Shown: positions 13,918 through 23,269, numbered from the stretch's first letter. The stretch is DNA of 46,485 bases from an uncultured Christensenella sp. (GCA_948468595.1 CAOKIU010000001.1:92811-139295), one strand, 5' to 3'. The notes: generated from the letters alone by a model not told the origin. Translations and numbers: made by a program.

Positions 13918-15066
13918 CTAATCCTGGTATCCTATGTATTGATAGTCGCTTGTCTTGCCTTCCTCGTCCCTTTGGGGCTCGACCAGGTGGACGCCCTCCT
14001 CGGTGATGAGGCGGTCGGCATACAGCTCATAGAGCAGGTTGCCCGCGCGCAGCCGCGCCTCCTGCTCCTCAAAGCGCACCATGTCCACCAAGCGCTTGAC
14101 CAGCACCGGCCGGGTATTGCCGTGGCGGGCCAGGACGTAAGCAGTGTCCTTGCTGGCGGCCTTGCTCTGCACAAACCAGAGCAGCAGGGCGCTTCGGGCG
14201 TTATCGCGGTCCAATCGCTCGATGAGCGCCACGATGTACTTCCACATGCCGGGGTCCATGCGGTTGAGGCATACCATCAGCGCCTGTCCGAACTCGTCCG
14301 CGGACCTGGGCGGCATGACCTCAAAGAGGATGTTGATCAGTTCCTCATTGGGCATGCACTCCACCAGCAGCATGACGCGGGGCACGTCGTTGAAATCCTC
14401 TCCCACGTAACCGGCCAGCGCCTGCTCGCCCTCCAGGCCCTTAGCGGCCAGCGTGTGCGCCGCCTGCACGCGCAGGCGTACGGGGGCGTTTTGACGGTTG
14501 CGCAGGAAATGGTGCAGCGCTTTGACCGTGCCCACGTCCTCCACCTCCGCCAGCAGGGCGATGATGTCGCGGCCCATGCTCTGCTGCCACAGGCGGGTTT
14601 TGGGCACGGCGGCTTCCACAGATGTGACCTCATCCAGCAGCGCTTCCAGGGGCTGAACCATTTCGGCGCGGTTCTTGCCGCGCAGCGCCACCAGCACGTC
14701 CGGGGCGAGGCGCTCGTCCTCCAACGCCTTGAGCAGGCCGCCCAGGGCGAGGTCGGATTCCATGTTCGTCAGCGCGGCGAGCACAGGCTTTGCAATGCTG
14801 TAGTTGCCCGACATCAGCGCGTCGCACAGGGCGGGCACGGCGGCCTCGTTGTCAATCTCCATCAGCGCGCGCTGTGCCGGCTCCCATACGGCAATATCGT
14901 CGTTTAACGAAAGCGCCAGCAGCGCGCGCGCGGCCTCTCCGTCCCCAATATCGGACAGCGCCTGCGCGGCCTGCGCTTGCTTGTCCCCCCGGCGGTTGCG
15001 CACCACCTTTGCAAGAGAAGCGATCTTGCGGTTCTTTTTCATATAGTCAACACCGAACCAGGTCAT
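13918..15066 (-). CDS. HEAT-repeat protein
   Basis: 382 residues composed of alpha-helical HEAT-like repeats, for example AAQALSDIGDGEAARALLAL, AQRALMEIDNEAAVPALCDA and VLAALTNMESDLALGGLLKA. There are no catalytic motifs, membrane segments or signal peptide, so a scaffold or protein-interaction role is likely. Start MTWF is chosen because GGAG lies 8 nt upstream; the frame extends 26 codons further into a GC-poor stretch with the promoter, so the longer form is unlikely. It is led by a near-consensus promoter and followed by abfA after 13 bp, an unexpected pairing. I do not recognise a specific family. Confidence 0.75.
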   Translation of the reverse strand: MTWFGVDYMKKNRKIASLAKVVRNRRGDKQAQAAQALSDIGDGEAARALLALSLNDDIAVWEPAQRALMEIDNEAAVPALCDALMSGNYSIAKPVLAALTNMESDLALGGLLKALEDERLAPDVLVALRGKNRAEMVQPLEALLDEVTSVEAAVPKTRLWQQSMGRDIIALLAEVEDVGTVKALHHFLRNRQNAPVRLRVQAAHTLAAKGLEGEQALAGYVGEDFNDVPRVMLLVECMPNEELINILFEVMPPRSADEFGQALMVCLNRMDPGMWKYIVALIERLDRDNARSALLLWFVQSKAASKDTAYVLARHGNTRPVLVKRLVDMVRFEEQEARLRAGNLLYELYADRLITEEGVHLVEPQRDEEGKTSDYQYIGYQD

Positions 15067-15106
15067 GTGCTTCACTCCATTTCTCTTGGGCTCATTCCTC
15101 CCCTTG

Positions 15107-15135
15107 ATTATACCAAGCGGCGCGCGCAATGACAA
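15107..15135 (-). promoter_or_regulatory. Sigma-A promoter of the HEAT-abfA unit
   Basis: Minus strand TTGTCA (15130-15135), 17-bp spacer and perfect TATAAT (15107-15112), with a TGG extension next to the -10. Transcription would start near 15100. Confidence 0.8.
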
Positions 15136-15168
15136 CAGCGGCATCCCCTTCGCGCCTGGGAAATCCGC

Positions 15169-15408
15169 CTATGGCTCCAGATTCTCCTCCTTAAACAGCG
15201 GTGAAGCAAAGAATTCGGCCAATTCAATGGAAAGCCCCTGGCACATTTCGTGCAGCACCCGCAGTTTCACGGAGCTATAGGAACAGCCCAGCACATTGCA
15301 GATGGTGGACTTGGGCACTCCGCTTTGCAAAAACAGTTGATTGAGCGTCATGTTCTTCTCCTGCAAAAGCTGCGTCAGGCGCGCGCTCACCGCTTGCATC
15401 AGCGTCAT
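15169..15408 (-). CDS. Small XRE-family helix-turn-helix regulator
   Basis: 79 residues, a single Cro/CI-type helix-turn-helix domain: a scaffold helix with LTQLLQEKNMTLNQL, the HTH segment FLQSGVPKSTICNVLG, then helices ending in MCQGLSIELAEFFASP. There is no effector domain, so it either binds DNA alone or works with a partner. It lies between the ribosomal terminator and the HEAT-abfA promoter, reads the same way, and has a GGGAGG site. It could regulate the arabinose genes downstream, but nothing shows this directly. Confidence 0.85.
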   Translation of the reverse strand: MTLMQAVSARLTQLLQEKNMTLNQLFLQSGVPKSTICNVLGCSYSSVKLRVLHEMCQGLSIELAEFFASPLFKEENLEP

Positions 15409-15462
15409 AGATATCCTCCCTTCGTTCTGGACCCTGTGAGGGATTGTGGATCCATGAGATTT

Positions 15463-15494
15463 AAAAAGGACACCTTTTCAGGTGTCCTTTTTTT
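15463..15494 (-). terminator. Bidirectional terminator ending the ribosomal protein operon
   Basis: GGACACC (15468-15474), loop TTTTCA and GGTGTCC (15481-15487), flanked by A5 on one side and T7 on the other, so it works in both directions. It lies 10 bp after the rplQ stop. Confidence 0.9.
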
Positions 15495-15504
15495 GACAAT
15501 GCTC

Positions 15505-16017
15505 TTAGATCAACTCGAGCACGACCATCTCGGCCGCGTCGCCCTTGCGGGGACCCATCTTCAGGATGCGGGTGTAGCCGCCGCCCTGACCGAGCTCTTC
15601 CTTGCGCTTGTTGTACTTGGGCGCATACTCGCGGAACATCTTCTCAATGATGGGATGCTTGATGTCCTTGGTGCGCTCCTTGTACTCCGCCTTGCTCTCG
15701 TCGCTCTTCTTCTGCTCCTGAATGTCGTACAGGTAGGACATCAGGATGCGGCGCGCGTGCAGCTTGGAAGGCGCGTCGTTGACAAAGGTTTCGGTGACCT
15801 CCTGGCCCTTGTCATTCTTAAAGGTCTTGGTGACTTCAACGGTATTGTCACACTCGCGCATGGCAAGAGTAATGAGCTTTTCCGCGATGGAGCGCACCTC
15901 TTTGGCGCGGTCCAGCGTGGTGACAATCTTGCCATTCCAGATCAGCTGAGAGACCTGGTTGCGCAGGAGCGCCTTACGCTGGTCAGCCGGGCGGCCGAGT
16001 TTGCGTTCAGTGGCCAT
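15505..16017 (-). CDS. rplQ: Ribosomal protein L17, long form
   Basis: 170 residues against roughly 115-130 in most bacteria. The core matches L17: [16 protein letters not shown] at the start and [20 protein letters not shown] near the end. About 30 extra residues ([20 protein letters not shown] region, about 59-84) are inserted before LHARR, with a further Lys/Glu-rich stretch after it. Both are charged and probably lie on the ribosome surface near the exit tunnel where L17 sits. Last gene of the ribosomal operon, after rpoA as usual; the 117-bp gap to rpoA is longer than other gaps in the operon. Confidence 0.96.
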   Translation of the reverse strand: MATERKLGRPADQRKALLRNQVSQLIWNGKIVTTLDRAKEVRSIAEKLITLAMRECDNTVEVTKTFKNDKGQEVTETFVNDAPSKLHARRILMSYLYDIQEQKKSDESKAEYKERTKDIKHPIIEKMFREYAPKYNKRKEELGQGGGYTRILKMGPRKGDAAEMVVLELI

Positions 16018-16134
16018 GGTTGTTTCCCTCCTTGCAAATCACCCCGCGGCGCGCCTTGCGCCCGCCGCATGGGCCTCGGGTGCGGGCTTCTGCCACCGCA
16101 CCTGCAATATCAGCATCATTTTTGCGCTTGGAGA

Positions 16135-17079
16135 CTACTCCTCGCTGCGGCGCAGGCCCAGGCCCAGCGCAGCGAGTTTCTGCTCCACTTCCTCGAGCGA
16201 TTTCTTGCCCAAGTTGCGCACTTTCATCATGTCTTCCTCATTGCGCTGAATCAGCTCGGCAACCGTGTTGATGTTGGCGCGCTTGAGGCAATTGTAGGCG
16301 CGGACGGAAAGATCCAACTCTTCGATGGTCATCTCCTGCACCTTTTCCATCTTGTTGTCTTCCGGCTCGTTGAAGTCAACCGGCACAACGTTCTCGGTAA
16401 GATTGATAAACAGCATTAGATGCTCGGATAAAATCTTTGCCGCCATAGAAGTGGCTTCATCCGGCTTGATGCTTCCGTCTGTCCACACTTCGAGGGTGAG
16501 CTTGTCGTAGTCCGTCATCTGGCCTACGCGCGTATTCTCGATGGTGTAGTTCACCTTGCGGATGGGCGTGAAGATGGAATCGACCGGCAGCACGCCGATG
16601 GGCATGTTGGGGGTCTTGTTGCGGTCGCTGGAAACGTAGCCGCGTCCCTTGCAAAGGGTGATTTCCATATTCAGGTGCGCATCCTCATTGAGGGTGGCGA
16701 TTAGCAGATCGGGATTGATGATCTCCACCTGCTCGTCACAAACGATGTCCCCCGCAGTCACCACGCCCTCGCCCGAGGCGGAGATCGTGACGACCTTGGG
16801 GCCATCGCAGTACAATTTTGCGGACAGTGCCTTGAGGTTGAGGATGATCTCGGTGACATCCTCTTTTACCCCAGGGATCGTGGAAAACTCATGCAAGACG
16901 CCATCGATGCGGACAGATGAGACCGCCACGCCGGGCAACGAGGAAAGCAAAATCCTGCGCAGTGAATTGCCCAAGGTCGTGCCAAAACCGCGCTCCAGCG
17001 GCTCGATGACGAACTTGCCGTATAGGTTGCCTTCGCTAATCTCGACACATTCGATTCTGGGCTTTTCCATTTCTATCAT
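16135..17079 (-). CDS. rpoA: RNA polymerase alpha subunit
   Basis: 314 residues, the normal length. The N-terminal domain (about 1-230), which dimerises and nucleates polymerase assembly, contains [20 protein letters not shown]. The C-terminal domain (about 250-310) has the helix-hairpin-helix DNA-binding fold: [20 protein letters not shown] and [15 protein letters not shown]. It touches UP elements and activators. It sits between rpsD and rplQ, the standard place at the end of the alpha operon. Nothing is unusual. Confidence 0.98.
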   Translation of the reverse strand: MIEMEKPRIECVEISEGNLYGKFVIEPLERGFGTTLGNSLRRILLSSLPGVAVSSVRIDGVLHEFSTIPGVKEDVTEIILNLKALSAKLYCDGPKVVTISASGEGVVTAGDIVCDEQVEIINPDLLIATLNEDAHLNMEITLCKGRGYVSSDRNKTPNMPIGVLPVDSIFTPIRKVNYTIENTRVGQMTDYDKLTLEVWTDGSIKPDEATSMAAKILSEHLMLFINLTENVVPVDFNEPEDNKMEKVQEMTIEELDLSVRAYNCLKRANINTVAELIQRNEEDMMKVRNLGKKSLEEVEQKLAALGLGLRRSEE

Positions 17080-17168
17080 CGACTCTATCCCTCCTCATCA
17101 AGCACAAACCGCCTTGCGATAGGCATCGAACGCCTCCAGGGGTGCATCCATCATATCAGGCAGCACTC

Positions 17169-17795
17169 TTACTTGGAGTACAGCTCGACGATGAGGTGCT
17201 CCTCGAACGCCATATCGATATCCTCACGCTGCGGCAGCGCGTTGACGGTGCCCTGCAGCTGCTCCGCCTCGAAGGTGAGCCACTTGGGAGAAACGTGGGT
17301 CGTGCCCTCGCGCAGCGCCTTGAAGTGCTCCATGTCGCGGCTCTTCTCGCGCACGCCGATGACCTGACCTGCCTCCACCACAAAGGAGGGGATGTTGACC
17401 TTCTTGCCGTTTACGGTGATGTGACCGTGACGGACAAACTGGCGGGCCTGCGCTCTGGAAGAGGCCAGACCCATACGATAGACAACGTTGTCCAGACGGC
17501 GCTCCAGCAACACCAGCAGGTTTTCACCCGTGATGCCCTTCATGCGGTCCGCGTTGTCAAAGGTGCGGCGGAACTGCGTCTCCAGCACGCCGTAGGTACG
17601 GCGGACCTTCTGCTTCTCACGAAGCTGCATTCCGTATTCACTCATCTTTCTCGCTCTTGCCTGCCCATGCATGCCGGGAGGCGTGGGGCGCTTGCTGATT
17701 GCGCACTTGGCGGAATAGCAGCGATCTCCCTTCAAAAACAACTTCGTGCCTTCGCGCCTGCACAGGCGGCAAACGGAACCAGTATAACGTGCCAT
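17169..17795 (-). CDS. rpsD: Ribosomal protein S4, zinc-binding form
   Basis: 208 residues. S4 nucleates assembly of the 30S body and lines the mRNA entry channel. Zinc ligands C9, C12, C26 and C31 at the N-terminus mark the C+ form. The S4 RNA-binding domain is seen as [21 protein letters not shown] followed by [14 protein letters not shown]. In Firmicutes S4 commonly autoregulates its own mRNA, often from a separate locus; here it is in the alpha operon between rpsK and rpoA. Confidence 0.98.
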   Translation of the reverse strand: MARYTGSVCRLCRREGTKLFLKGDRCYSAKCAISKRPTPPGMHGQARARKMSEYGMQLREKQKVRRTYGVLETQFRRTFDNADRMKGITGENLLVLLERRLDNVVYRMGLASSRAQARQFVRHGHITVNGKKVNIPSFVVEAGQVIGVREKSRDMEHFKALREGTTHVSPKWLTFEAEQLQGTVNALPQREDIDMAFEEHLIVELYSK

Positions 17796-17816
17796 GGTGT
17801 ACCTTTACCTCCTGTC

Positions 17817-18221
17817 TTAAACTCTTCTGCGCTTGGGCGGACGGCAGCCATTGTGGGGGATGGGGGTCACGTCCTTGATCATGGAAACCTCAAGTCCCGC
17901 CGCCTGCAGCGAGCGAATCGCCGCCTCGCGTCCGGAACCCGGGCCCTTGACAAACACTTCGACGGTCTTCAAGCCGTGCTCCATTGCCGCCTTGGCCGCG
18001 GTCTCGGCCGCCATCTGCGCCGCAAAGGGCGTAGACTTCTTGCTGCCGCGGAATCCCAGCCCGCCCGCGGACGCCCAGGAAAGCGCGTTTCCAGCGGTAT
18101 CGGTGATGGTGACGATGGTATTGTTAAAAGACGAAGCGATATGCGCCGCGCCGCGCTCGACGTTCTTGCGCTCCTTGCGCCTGCGCACCACACGCTTGGT
18201 CACTTTTGTGGTCTTGGCCAT
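17817..18221 (-). CDS. rpsK: Ribosomal protein S11
   Basis: 134 residues. S11 forms part of the 30S platform near the mRNA exit and E site. Diagnostic segments are [35 protein letters not shown] and the C-terminal [18 protein letters not shown]. Position between rpsM and rpsD is standard. It has a GGAGG site and a 21-bp gap to rpsD. Confidence 0.98.
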   Translation of the reverse strand: MAKTTKVTKRVVRRRKERKNVERGAAHIASSFNNTIVTITDTAGNALSWASAGGLGFRGSKKSTPFAAQMAAETAAKAAMEHGLKTVEVFVKGPGSGREAAIRSLQAAGLEVSMIKDVTPIPHNGCRPPKRRRV

Positions 18222-18244
18222 GTTTTTCCCTCCTTATCCTAGGC

Positions 18245-18619
18245 TTACTTGGCCTTCTTCTTGCCGGCGACCTGCTTCTTGGGGCCCTTGCGGGTTCTGG
18301 CGTTCTGCTTGGTGGACTGTCCTCTTACGGGCAGGCCGCGGCGGTGACGCACACCCCTGTAGCAGCCGATTTCAACAAGACGCTTAATATTGAGAGAAAC
18401 CTCACGGCGGAGATCACCTTCCACCTTCAGGTTGTGTTCGATATAATCCCTAAGCTGCGCCACTTCGGTCTCCGTCAGATCCTTGACGCGGGTATCCGGG
18501 CTGATGCCGGTCTCGTTCAGGATCTTGTCGGCAGTGGTCCTGCCGATGCCAAAGATGTAGGTCAGTCCGATTTCGACGCGCTTTTCTCTGGGCAGGTCAA
18601 CACCCGCTATACGTGCCAT
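18245..18619 (-). CDS. rpsM: Ribosomal protein S13
   Basis: 124 residues. S13 binds the head of the 30S subunit and bridges to L5 and the P-site tRNA. It starts [20 protein letters not shown] and has the helix-two-turn-helix segment [16 protein letters not shown] and the basic tail with [27 protein letters not shown] site is about 10 nt upstream. The gap to rpmJ upstream is 129 bp and contains a UUCG-loop hairpin. Confidence 0.98.
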   Translation of the reverse strand: MARIAGVDLPREKRVEIGLTYIFGIGRTTADKILNETGISPDTRVKDLTETEVAQLRDYIEHNLKVEGDLRREVSLNIKRLVEIGCYRGVRHRRGLPVRGQSTKQNARTRKGPKKQVAGKKKAK

Positions 18620-18695
18620 TGTGCCTCAACACCTCCGTAAATCGTAGGGGTACTTCCTTGTGTGATTTATAATATCTTATCAAAATCACGCAGAT

Positions 18696-18715
18696 CACGG
18701 GGGCGAACCCCCGTG
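18696..18715 (-). promoter_or_regulatory. UUCG-tetraloop hairpin between rpmJ and rpsM
   Basis: On the minus strand CACGGGGG and CCCCCGTG form a perfect 8-bp stem around a UUCG loop. No T-run follows, so it is not a normal terminator. It may be a processing or mRNA-stability element, or a binding site for S4- or S13-type feedback control. The AT-rich stretch that follows (18662-18685) could hold an internal promoter, but no good -35 was found. Confidence 0.6.
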
Positions 18716-18748
18716 CAGCCGCACTACGCAATCAGATAAAGCGGTTCT

Positions 18749-18862
18749 TTAGCCTTGACGCTGCTTGTGCTTGGGGTTCTCGCAGATGACCATGACGCGG
18801 CCCTTGCGCTTGATGATCTTGCACTTTTCGCAGATCGGCTTCACCGACGGTCTAACTTTCAT
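18749..18862 (-). CDS. rpmJ: Ribosomal protein L36, zinc-binding form
   Basis: 37 residues, too short for usual ORF cut-offs. The sequence [20 protein letters not shown] continues to a second half with C27 and H32. The C11, C14, C27, H32 zinc ribbon identifies the C+ form of L36, which sits at the peptidyl-transferase side of the 50S subunit. It lies between infA and rpsM as usual in Firmicutes, with a GGAGG site upstream. Confidence 0.97.
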   Translation of the reverse strand: MKVRPSVKPICEKCKIIKRKGRVMVICENPKHKQRQG

Positions 18863-18889
18863 GTTTGCTTCCTCCTCTGCTTTGATTGA

Positions 18890-19111
18890 CTACGCCTTGC
18901 CGCGCCAGGTGATTCTCCCCCTGGTCAGGTCATAGGGCGAAAGCTCTATGGTCACTTTGTCACCCGGTAGGATTCGGATGAAGTTCATTCGAAGCTTGCC
19001 GGAAATGTGAGCGAGGATCTTGTGGCCATTGGGCAGCTCTACCTGGAACATCGCGTTCGGGTAAGCGTCCGTGACCGTGCCTTCCACTTCGATGACATCC
19101 TGCTTAGACAC
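18890..19111 (-). CDS. infA: Translation initiation factor IF-1
   Basis: 73 residues, one S1-type OB fold. It starts [20 protein letters not shown] and has the conserved [20 protein letters not shown] and [20 protein letters not shown]-1 occupies the A site of the 30S subunit during initiation. Its ATG directly follows the stop of the KOW gene, so they are translationally coupled. Confidence 0.98.
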   Translation of the reverse strand: MSKQDVIEVEGTVTDAYPNAMFQVELPNGHKILAHISGKLRMNFIRILPGDKVTIELSPYDLTRGRITWRGKA

Positions 19112-19417
19112 CTATTCAACCTCCTTGCAAGGCGCATCCAACCCTTGATCCCTCAGGGGCGAGAGGGCTTTGCGAATCTCCGAATCGAAGACCTTTTGTC
19201 CACCCTCTAGCTTCTCCCCAAGACTGGAAATACATTCCTGCTTTGGAATTAAATGCTTGACTTTCTTCTTCTTAGGTCTGTCTATCCGCCGCAGCGCTCC
19301 GTCGGCGATGAGCACATAGCTCTCGTCGATGACGCCCACCACGACAAACAGCCGTCCCGCGTCCCGGCCCTGGGTCGAGCGCACGACTCTTCCGATTTTG
19401 AATGCGTCCAGCGTCAT
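19112..19417 (-). CDS. KOW-domain RNA-binding protein (L14e-like)
   Basis: 101 residues. The N-terminal half is a KOW/SH3-like domain: GRVVRSTQGRDAGRLFVVVG, then LIADGALRRIDRPKKKKVKH, similar to archaeal and eukaryotic L14e. The C-terminal half is charged and probably flexible. Such proteins are found between map and infA in many Clostridia and are absent from Bacillus-type model strains' core set; a ribosome or RNA role is expected but unproven. It overlaps map by 4 bp and abuts infA. Confidence 0.85.
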   Translation of the reverse strand: MTLDAFKIGRVVRSTQGRDAGRLFVVVGVIDESYVLIADGALRRIDRPKKKKVKHLIPKQECISSLGEKLEGGQKVFDSEIRKALSPLRDQGLDAPCKEVE

Positions 19418-20190
19418 ACGTCCTCCCCTGCAAAGCCGTTTGGCATAGTCAGGATCATCGGATCACCGTTGGCCGTGATGGCCAGGGTGTTTTCGTAGTG
19501 CGCGCTCAAGGAATGGTCGCGAGTGAGGAACGCCCAATCGTCCTCGGCGATGTAGACCCGATAGTCCCCCGCCGTGATCATGGGCTCCACCGCGATGCAC
19601 AGTCCCTCCCGCATTCTAAGGCCGTGGCCCGCCATGCCGAAGTTTGGCACCTCGGGGTCCTCGTGCATTTCCTTGCCGATGCCGTGCCCGCAAAGGCTTC
19701 TGACCACCCCGAACCCGTGCCCTTCGACGCAGGTTTGGATTGCGTGGGAAATGTCGCCGATGCGCTTTCCGGCCCTGGCAAACTCCAGCCCCTTGCCAAA
19801 GCTCTCTTTGGCCGCGCTGATGAGCGCCTGCGCCTCCTTGGAAATCTCCCCCACCGGGAAGGTGCGCGCCGCGTCGACTTGATAGCCGTCCAGCAGCACC
19901 GTGCAATCGATGGAGACGATCTGACCTTCCCTGAGGACGACCCGATCGGACGGGATTCCGTGCACCACCACATCGTCTACCGACGCGCAAATGGAGCCGG
20001 GGAACCCTTCGTACCCCTTTTCCGAGGGAATCGCACCATAGGACCGGATGACGCTTTCCGCAACCCGGTCCAATTCCAGCGTGGTCACGCCCGGGCGGAC
20101 GGCCGCTTTGACGGCCTTAAGGGCCTCAAAGAGCACCACACCCGCCTTGCGCATCTTTTCAATTTCGGCTGGCGTTTTGTATGTGATCAT
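19414..20190 (-). CDS. map: Methionine aminopeptidase, type I
   Basis: 258 residues, pita-bread fold. It removes the N-terminal methionine of new proteins. Metal ligands are D95, D106, H169, E202 and E233, and the substrate-side H78 lies in VVHGIPSD. There is no N-terminal zinc-finger extension, so this is the short class Ia form. Its start directly follows the adk stop and its stop overlaps the KOW gene by 4 bp. A normal, complete enzyme. Confidence 0.97.
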   Translation of the reverse strand: MITYKTPAEIEKMRKAGVVLFEALKAVKAAVRPGVTTLELDRVAESVIRSYGAIPSEKGYEGFPGSICASVDDVVVHGIPSDRVVLREGQIVSIDCTVLLDGYQVDAARTFPVGEISKEAQALISAAKESFGKGLEFARAGKRIGDISHAIQTCVEGHGFGVVRSLCGHGIGKEMHEDPEVPNFGMAGHGLRMREGLCIAVEPMITAGDYRVYIAEDDWAFLTRDHSLSAHYENTLAITANGDPMILTMPNGFAGEDV

Positions 20191-20811
20191 CTAGTTGCAC
20201 CCAAGCGCGGCCAGGATGGCCTTTGTCACGTCCTCAAGTTCGCCGGCGCCGTCCACGTTCTTGAGCAGGCCCTGTCCGGCGTAGTAGTCGACCAGGGGCT
20301 TGGTCTGCTCTTCGTAGACAACCAGGCGGTTCTTCACCGATTCCGGCGCATCGTCCTTCCTCTGCGTCAGATTCTGCGCGCACTTGGGGCACTTTTCCTC
20401 CCCGCGGTCCACATGCGTGGTGTATCCGCAGGCAGCGCAAACCCTGCGCCCGCTCAGACGGTGAATGAGAAGTTCCTGGGGAACCATGAGGTTAACCACC
20501 GCATCGATCTTTTCAAAGGTGGCCAGCGCCTCGGCCTGAGGCAGCGTGCGGGGAAAGCCGTCCAGCAGGTATCCGCCGCGGCAATCCTCTTCCGCCAACC
20601 GCTCGCGCACAATGCGCACCACCACATCGTCGGGCACCAGCGCGCCCTTTTCAATGTAGCTCTGCGCCTCAAGACCCGTCTGGGTCTTCTCGCGGATCGC
20701 ACGGCGGAGGATCTCCCCCGTGCTGATCTGCGGAATGCCCAGGCGCGCTACAATCTTCTCAGCCTGCGTGCCCTTACCCGCACCGGGAGGGCCCAAGAAT
20801 ACGATCTTCAT
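20191..20811 (-). CDS. adk: Adenylate kinase, zinc-lid type
   Basis: 206 residues. It interconverts ATP plus AMP and two ADP. The P-loop GPPGAGKGT is at 7-15, DGFPRT at 84-89, and the lid carries four cysteines (C125, C128, C141, C144) that bind structural zinc, as in Gram-positive enzymes. It follows secY as is common in Firmicutes and is directly followed by map. Confidence 0.98.
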   Translation of the reverse strand: MKIVFLGPPGAGKGTQAEKIVARLGIPQISTGEILRRAIREKTQTGLEAQSYIEKGALVPDDVVVRIVRERLAEEDCRGGYLLDGFPRTLPQAEALATFEKIDAVVNLMVPQELLIHRLSGRRVCAACGYTTHVDRGEEKCPKCAQNLTQRKDDAPESVKNRLVVYEEQTKPLVDYYAGQGLLKNVDGAGELEDVTKAILAALGCN

Positions 20812-20846
20812 GTTTCAGCATCCTCCGACTTTTTCATGGCAGGGAC

Positions 20847-22115
20847 TTACTTCATGAAGCCCTTATAGTGACGCATCATCATCTGCGCCTCAAGCTGCTG
20901 CGTGGTCTCGATGGCAACGGATACGACAATCAGGATTCCCGTCGCGGTAAAGGGCGCGTGGTTGCCCGTAAGCGCCAGAATCGCGGAGGGGATGACGGCG
21001 ATCAGTGCCAGGAAGAGCGCACCAAAGAGCGTGATGCGGTTGGAGATGCGCTTTAGATAATCGCTGGTCGGCTTGCCCGGGCGGATGCCGGGGATAAAGC
21101 CGCCGTTCTGCTGAAGGTTCTTGCTCATTTCCACGGGGTTGAACGAGATGCTGGTGTAGAAATAAGTAAAGAAGAGGATCAGCAGCGCATAGACGACCAT
21201 ATAGAGCCAACTAGAGGAGGAAAACCACTTGCCATACCACATTGCAAAGCCGCTCGTGGGCCAGAACTGAGCGATCAGCCCAGGGAACTGGATGATGGAG
21301 ACGGCAAAAATCAGCGGCATGACGCCGGTGGAATTGACCTTCATGGGGATATGGGTGGACTGTCCGCCGTACATCTTACGCCCCACCATGCGCTTGGCGT
21401 ACTGCACGGGGATGCGGCGCTGGCCAGCGTCGACAAAGACAATGCCCACCACCAGCAGGATCACGCCCACAATGACCAGCGGGATGGACCACGCGGTCAT
21501 GGGGTTGGCAATCACCGACTGGATACCAGTATAAACCTGTCCGGGGAAACTCGCAATAATACCCACAAAGATTAACAAAGAAATACCGTTGCCAACGCCG
21601 TTTTCGGTGATGCGCTCACCGATCCACATGGTCAGCGCCGTACCGGCGGCAAGCGCCAGGAACACAAGCGCGTAGTCCAGGAAGTTGGCATTGGCGCCCC
21701 TGGCCATGGCTCCGGAGCCGAAACCCAGGATGATACCCACGGCCATGATGCAACCCAGCGCGATGGTGACCACGCGGGTGATCTGGGCGATCTTCTTGCG
21801 GCCCTCCTCGCCTTCCTTCTGCATTCTCTCAAGCGCAGGGATGGCGATGGTGAGCAGCTGCATGATAATCGAAGAGGTGATGTAGGGCGAGATACCCATG
21901 GCGAAGATGGTGAAGTTGGAGAAGTTCTGGCCGTTGATGAAGTCGAGCATGCCGAGCATGGAAACCTTGGAAACCTGCTGGGCAATGTATTCGACATTCA
22001 CGCCAGGGGTCGGAATGACAGAGCCGATGCGGTAGATCAGGAGCATGATCAACGTGTAGATGATTTTCTTTCGAAGATCTTCCACCTTCCAAGCATTGCG
22101 GAAAGTTTCAAGCAC
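20847..22115 (-). CDS. secY: Protein translocase subunit SecY
   Basis: 422 residues with ten hydrophobic transmembrane segments, the pore of the Sec translocon. The N-terminus has IYTLIMLLIYRIGSVIPTPG and the plug-region segment LGMLDFINGQNFSNFTIFAMG. The cytoplasmic loops contain QTQ-type conserved stretches such as GQRRIPVQYAKRMVGRKMYG, where SecA and the ribosome bind. It stands between rplO and adk, 1 bp after the rplO stop. Confidence 0.98.
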   Translation of the reverse strand: MLETFRNAWKVEDLRKKIIYTLIMLLIYRIGSVIPTPGVNVEYIAQQVSKVSMLGMLDFINGQNFSNFTIFAMGISPYITSSIIMQLLTIAIPALERMQKEGEEGRKKIAQITRVVTIALGCIMAVGIILGFGSGAMARGANANFLDYALVFLALAAGTALTMWIGERITENGVGNGISLLIFVGIIASFPGQVYTGIQSVIANPMTAWSIPLVIVGVILLVVGIVFVDAGQRRIPVQYAKRMVGRKMYGGQSTHIPMKVNSTGVMPLIFAVSIIQFPGLIAQFWPTSGFAMWYGKWFSSSSWLYMVVYALLILFFTYFYTSISFNPVEMSKNLQQNGGFIPGIRPGKPTSDYLKRISNRITLFGALFLALIAVIPSAILALTGNHAPFTATGILIVVSVAIETTQQLEAQMMMRHYKGFMK

Positions 22116-22116
22116 G

Positions 22117-22557
22117 TCAGATCACCTCTGCTTTCCCACCATTTGCCTCTATCTTTTCTTGGGCGGTTTTAGAGAACTTGACGGCCTTGACCGTCAGCTT
22201 CTTGGTCAAATCGCCATTTCCCAGGACCTTGATCCCATCCTTGGGGTTCTTGACGATGCCGGCGTTGCGAAGGGCCAGCGCGTCCACAACGGCGCCGTCC
22301 TCAAACGCTTCCAGCGCGGACAGGTTGATCGTGGCGTATTCCTTGGCAAACTTATTGGTAAAGCCGCGCTTGGGGATACGCATGATCAGCTTCATCTGAC
22401 CGCCCTCAAAGCCAGGGCCCTTGCCGCCGCCGGAGCGCGCTTTGCCGCCCTTGTGACCTTTACCGGAAGTTTTACCCAAACCGGATCCCACGCCGCGGCC
22501 CAATCTCTTGGGGGCGGTGGTGGAACCGGCTGCGGGAGAAATCTCATGGAGCTTCAT
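22117..22557 (-). CDS. rplO: Ribosomal protein L15
   Basis: 146 residues. The Gly-rich basic N-terminal tail ([20 protein letters not shown]) winds through 23S rRNA and the C-terminal globular domain ends in [20 protein letters not shown]15 acts late in 50S assembly. It follows rpmD by 14 bp and nearly touches secY. Confidence 0.98.
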   Translation of the reverse strand: MKLHEISPAAGSTTAPKRLGRGVGSGLGKTSGKGHKGGKARSGGGKGPGFEGGQMKLIMRIPKRGFTNKFAKEYATINLSALEAFEDGAVVDALALRNAGIVKNPKDGIKVLGNGDLTKKLTVKAVKFSKTAQEKIEANGGKAEVI

Positions 22558-22571
22558 GGCGCACCTCCTGA

Positions 22572-22754
22572 TTAGTCAGCGATTTCTTCAACAGAAACCA
22601 GATGTTTTACCGTGAAAATCATGCCGCGGATCGCGGGATTGTCAGGCTGCACCACACAGGAACGAATCTTCTTAAGCCCAAGAGCCTTCACCGTGCGGAT
22701 CTGGTTCTCGTGGCGGCCGATGGTGCTCTTCATGAGCGTAATCTTCAGCTTCAT
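22572..22754 (-). CDS. rpmD: Ribosomal protein L30
   Basis: 60 residues, [20 protein letters not shown] onward, with the ferredoxin-like fold of L30. The ATG at 22752-22754 is preferred over a GTG three codons upstream because AGGAGG sits 9 nt before the ATG and directly abuts the GTG. It lies between rpsE and rplO. Confidence 0.97.
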   Translation of the reverse strand: MKLKITLMKSTIGRHENQIRTVKALGLKKIRSCVVQPDNPAIRGMIFTVKHLVSVEEIAD

Positions 22755-22768
22755 TTCAAACACCCTCC

Positions 22769-23269
22769 TTAGCCCAACAGTTCTTCAACGGACTTGCCGC
22801 GCAGGCGCGCGACTTCTTCAATGGTCTTAAGACGGCTCAGTCCCTCAATGGTCGCCTTGACGACGTTGATGGGGTTGTTGGTGCCGTAAGACTTGGTGAC
22901 GATATCCTTAATGCCGGCCGTCTCAATGACCGCACGGGCGGGGCCGCCGGCGATAACGCCGGAGCCTTCGGGCGCGGGCATGAGCACAACCTTGCCGGTG
23001 CCGAACTTGCCGATCACCTCGTGGGGGATGGTGGTTCCAACGATCGGAACGGTGATGAGATTCTTTTTCGCATCTTCAACACCCTTGCGGATGGCTTCCG
23101 GAATCTCCGCCGCCTTGCCCATGCCGCAGCCGACGCGGCCCTTTTCGTCGCCGATGACGATCAGGGCGCTGAAGCGGAAGTTGCGTCCGCCCTTGACGAC
23201 CTTGGTCACGCGGTTGACGGCTACGAGTTTTTCTTTGAATTCGCTCTCTTCGCGATTGTAGCGCTGCAT
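22769..23269 (-). CDS. rpsE: Ribosomal protein S5
   Basis: 166 residues. An N-terminal double-stranded RNA-binding-like domain with [20 protein letters not shown] is followed by the C-terminal domain with [20 protein letters not shown]5 shapes decoding accuracy; substitutions in its loop near the N-terminus are known to give spectinomycin resistance, and here that segment looks normal. It follows rplR by 18 bp. Confidence 0.98.
   Translation of the reverse strand: MQRYNREESEFKEKLVAVNRVTKVVKGGRNFRFSALIVIGDEKGRVGCGMGKAAEIPEAIRKGVEDAKKNLITVPIVGTTIPHEVIGKFGTGKVVLMPAPEGSGVIAGGPARAVIETAGIKDIVTKSYGTNNPINVVKATIEGLSRLKTIEEVARLRGKSVEELLG

Noticed and set aside
12528..14006. 492-residue plus-strand open frame opposite abfA
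   Set aside because: It mirrors abfA codon for codon; abfA has clear catalytic motifs, the shadow frame has none.
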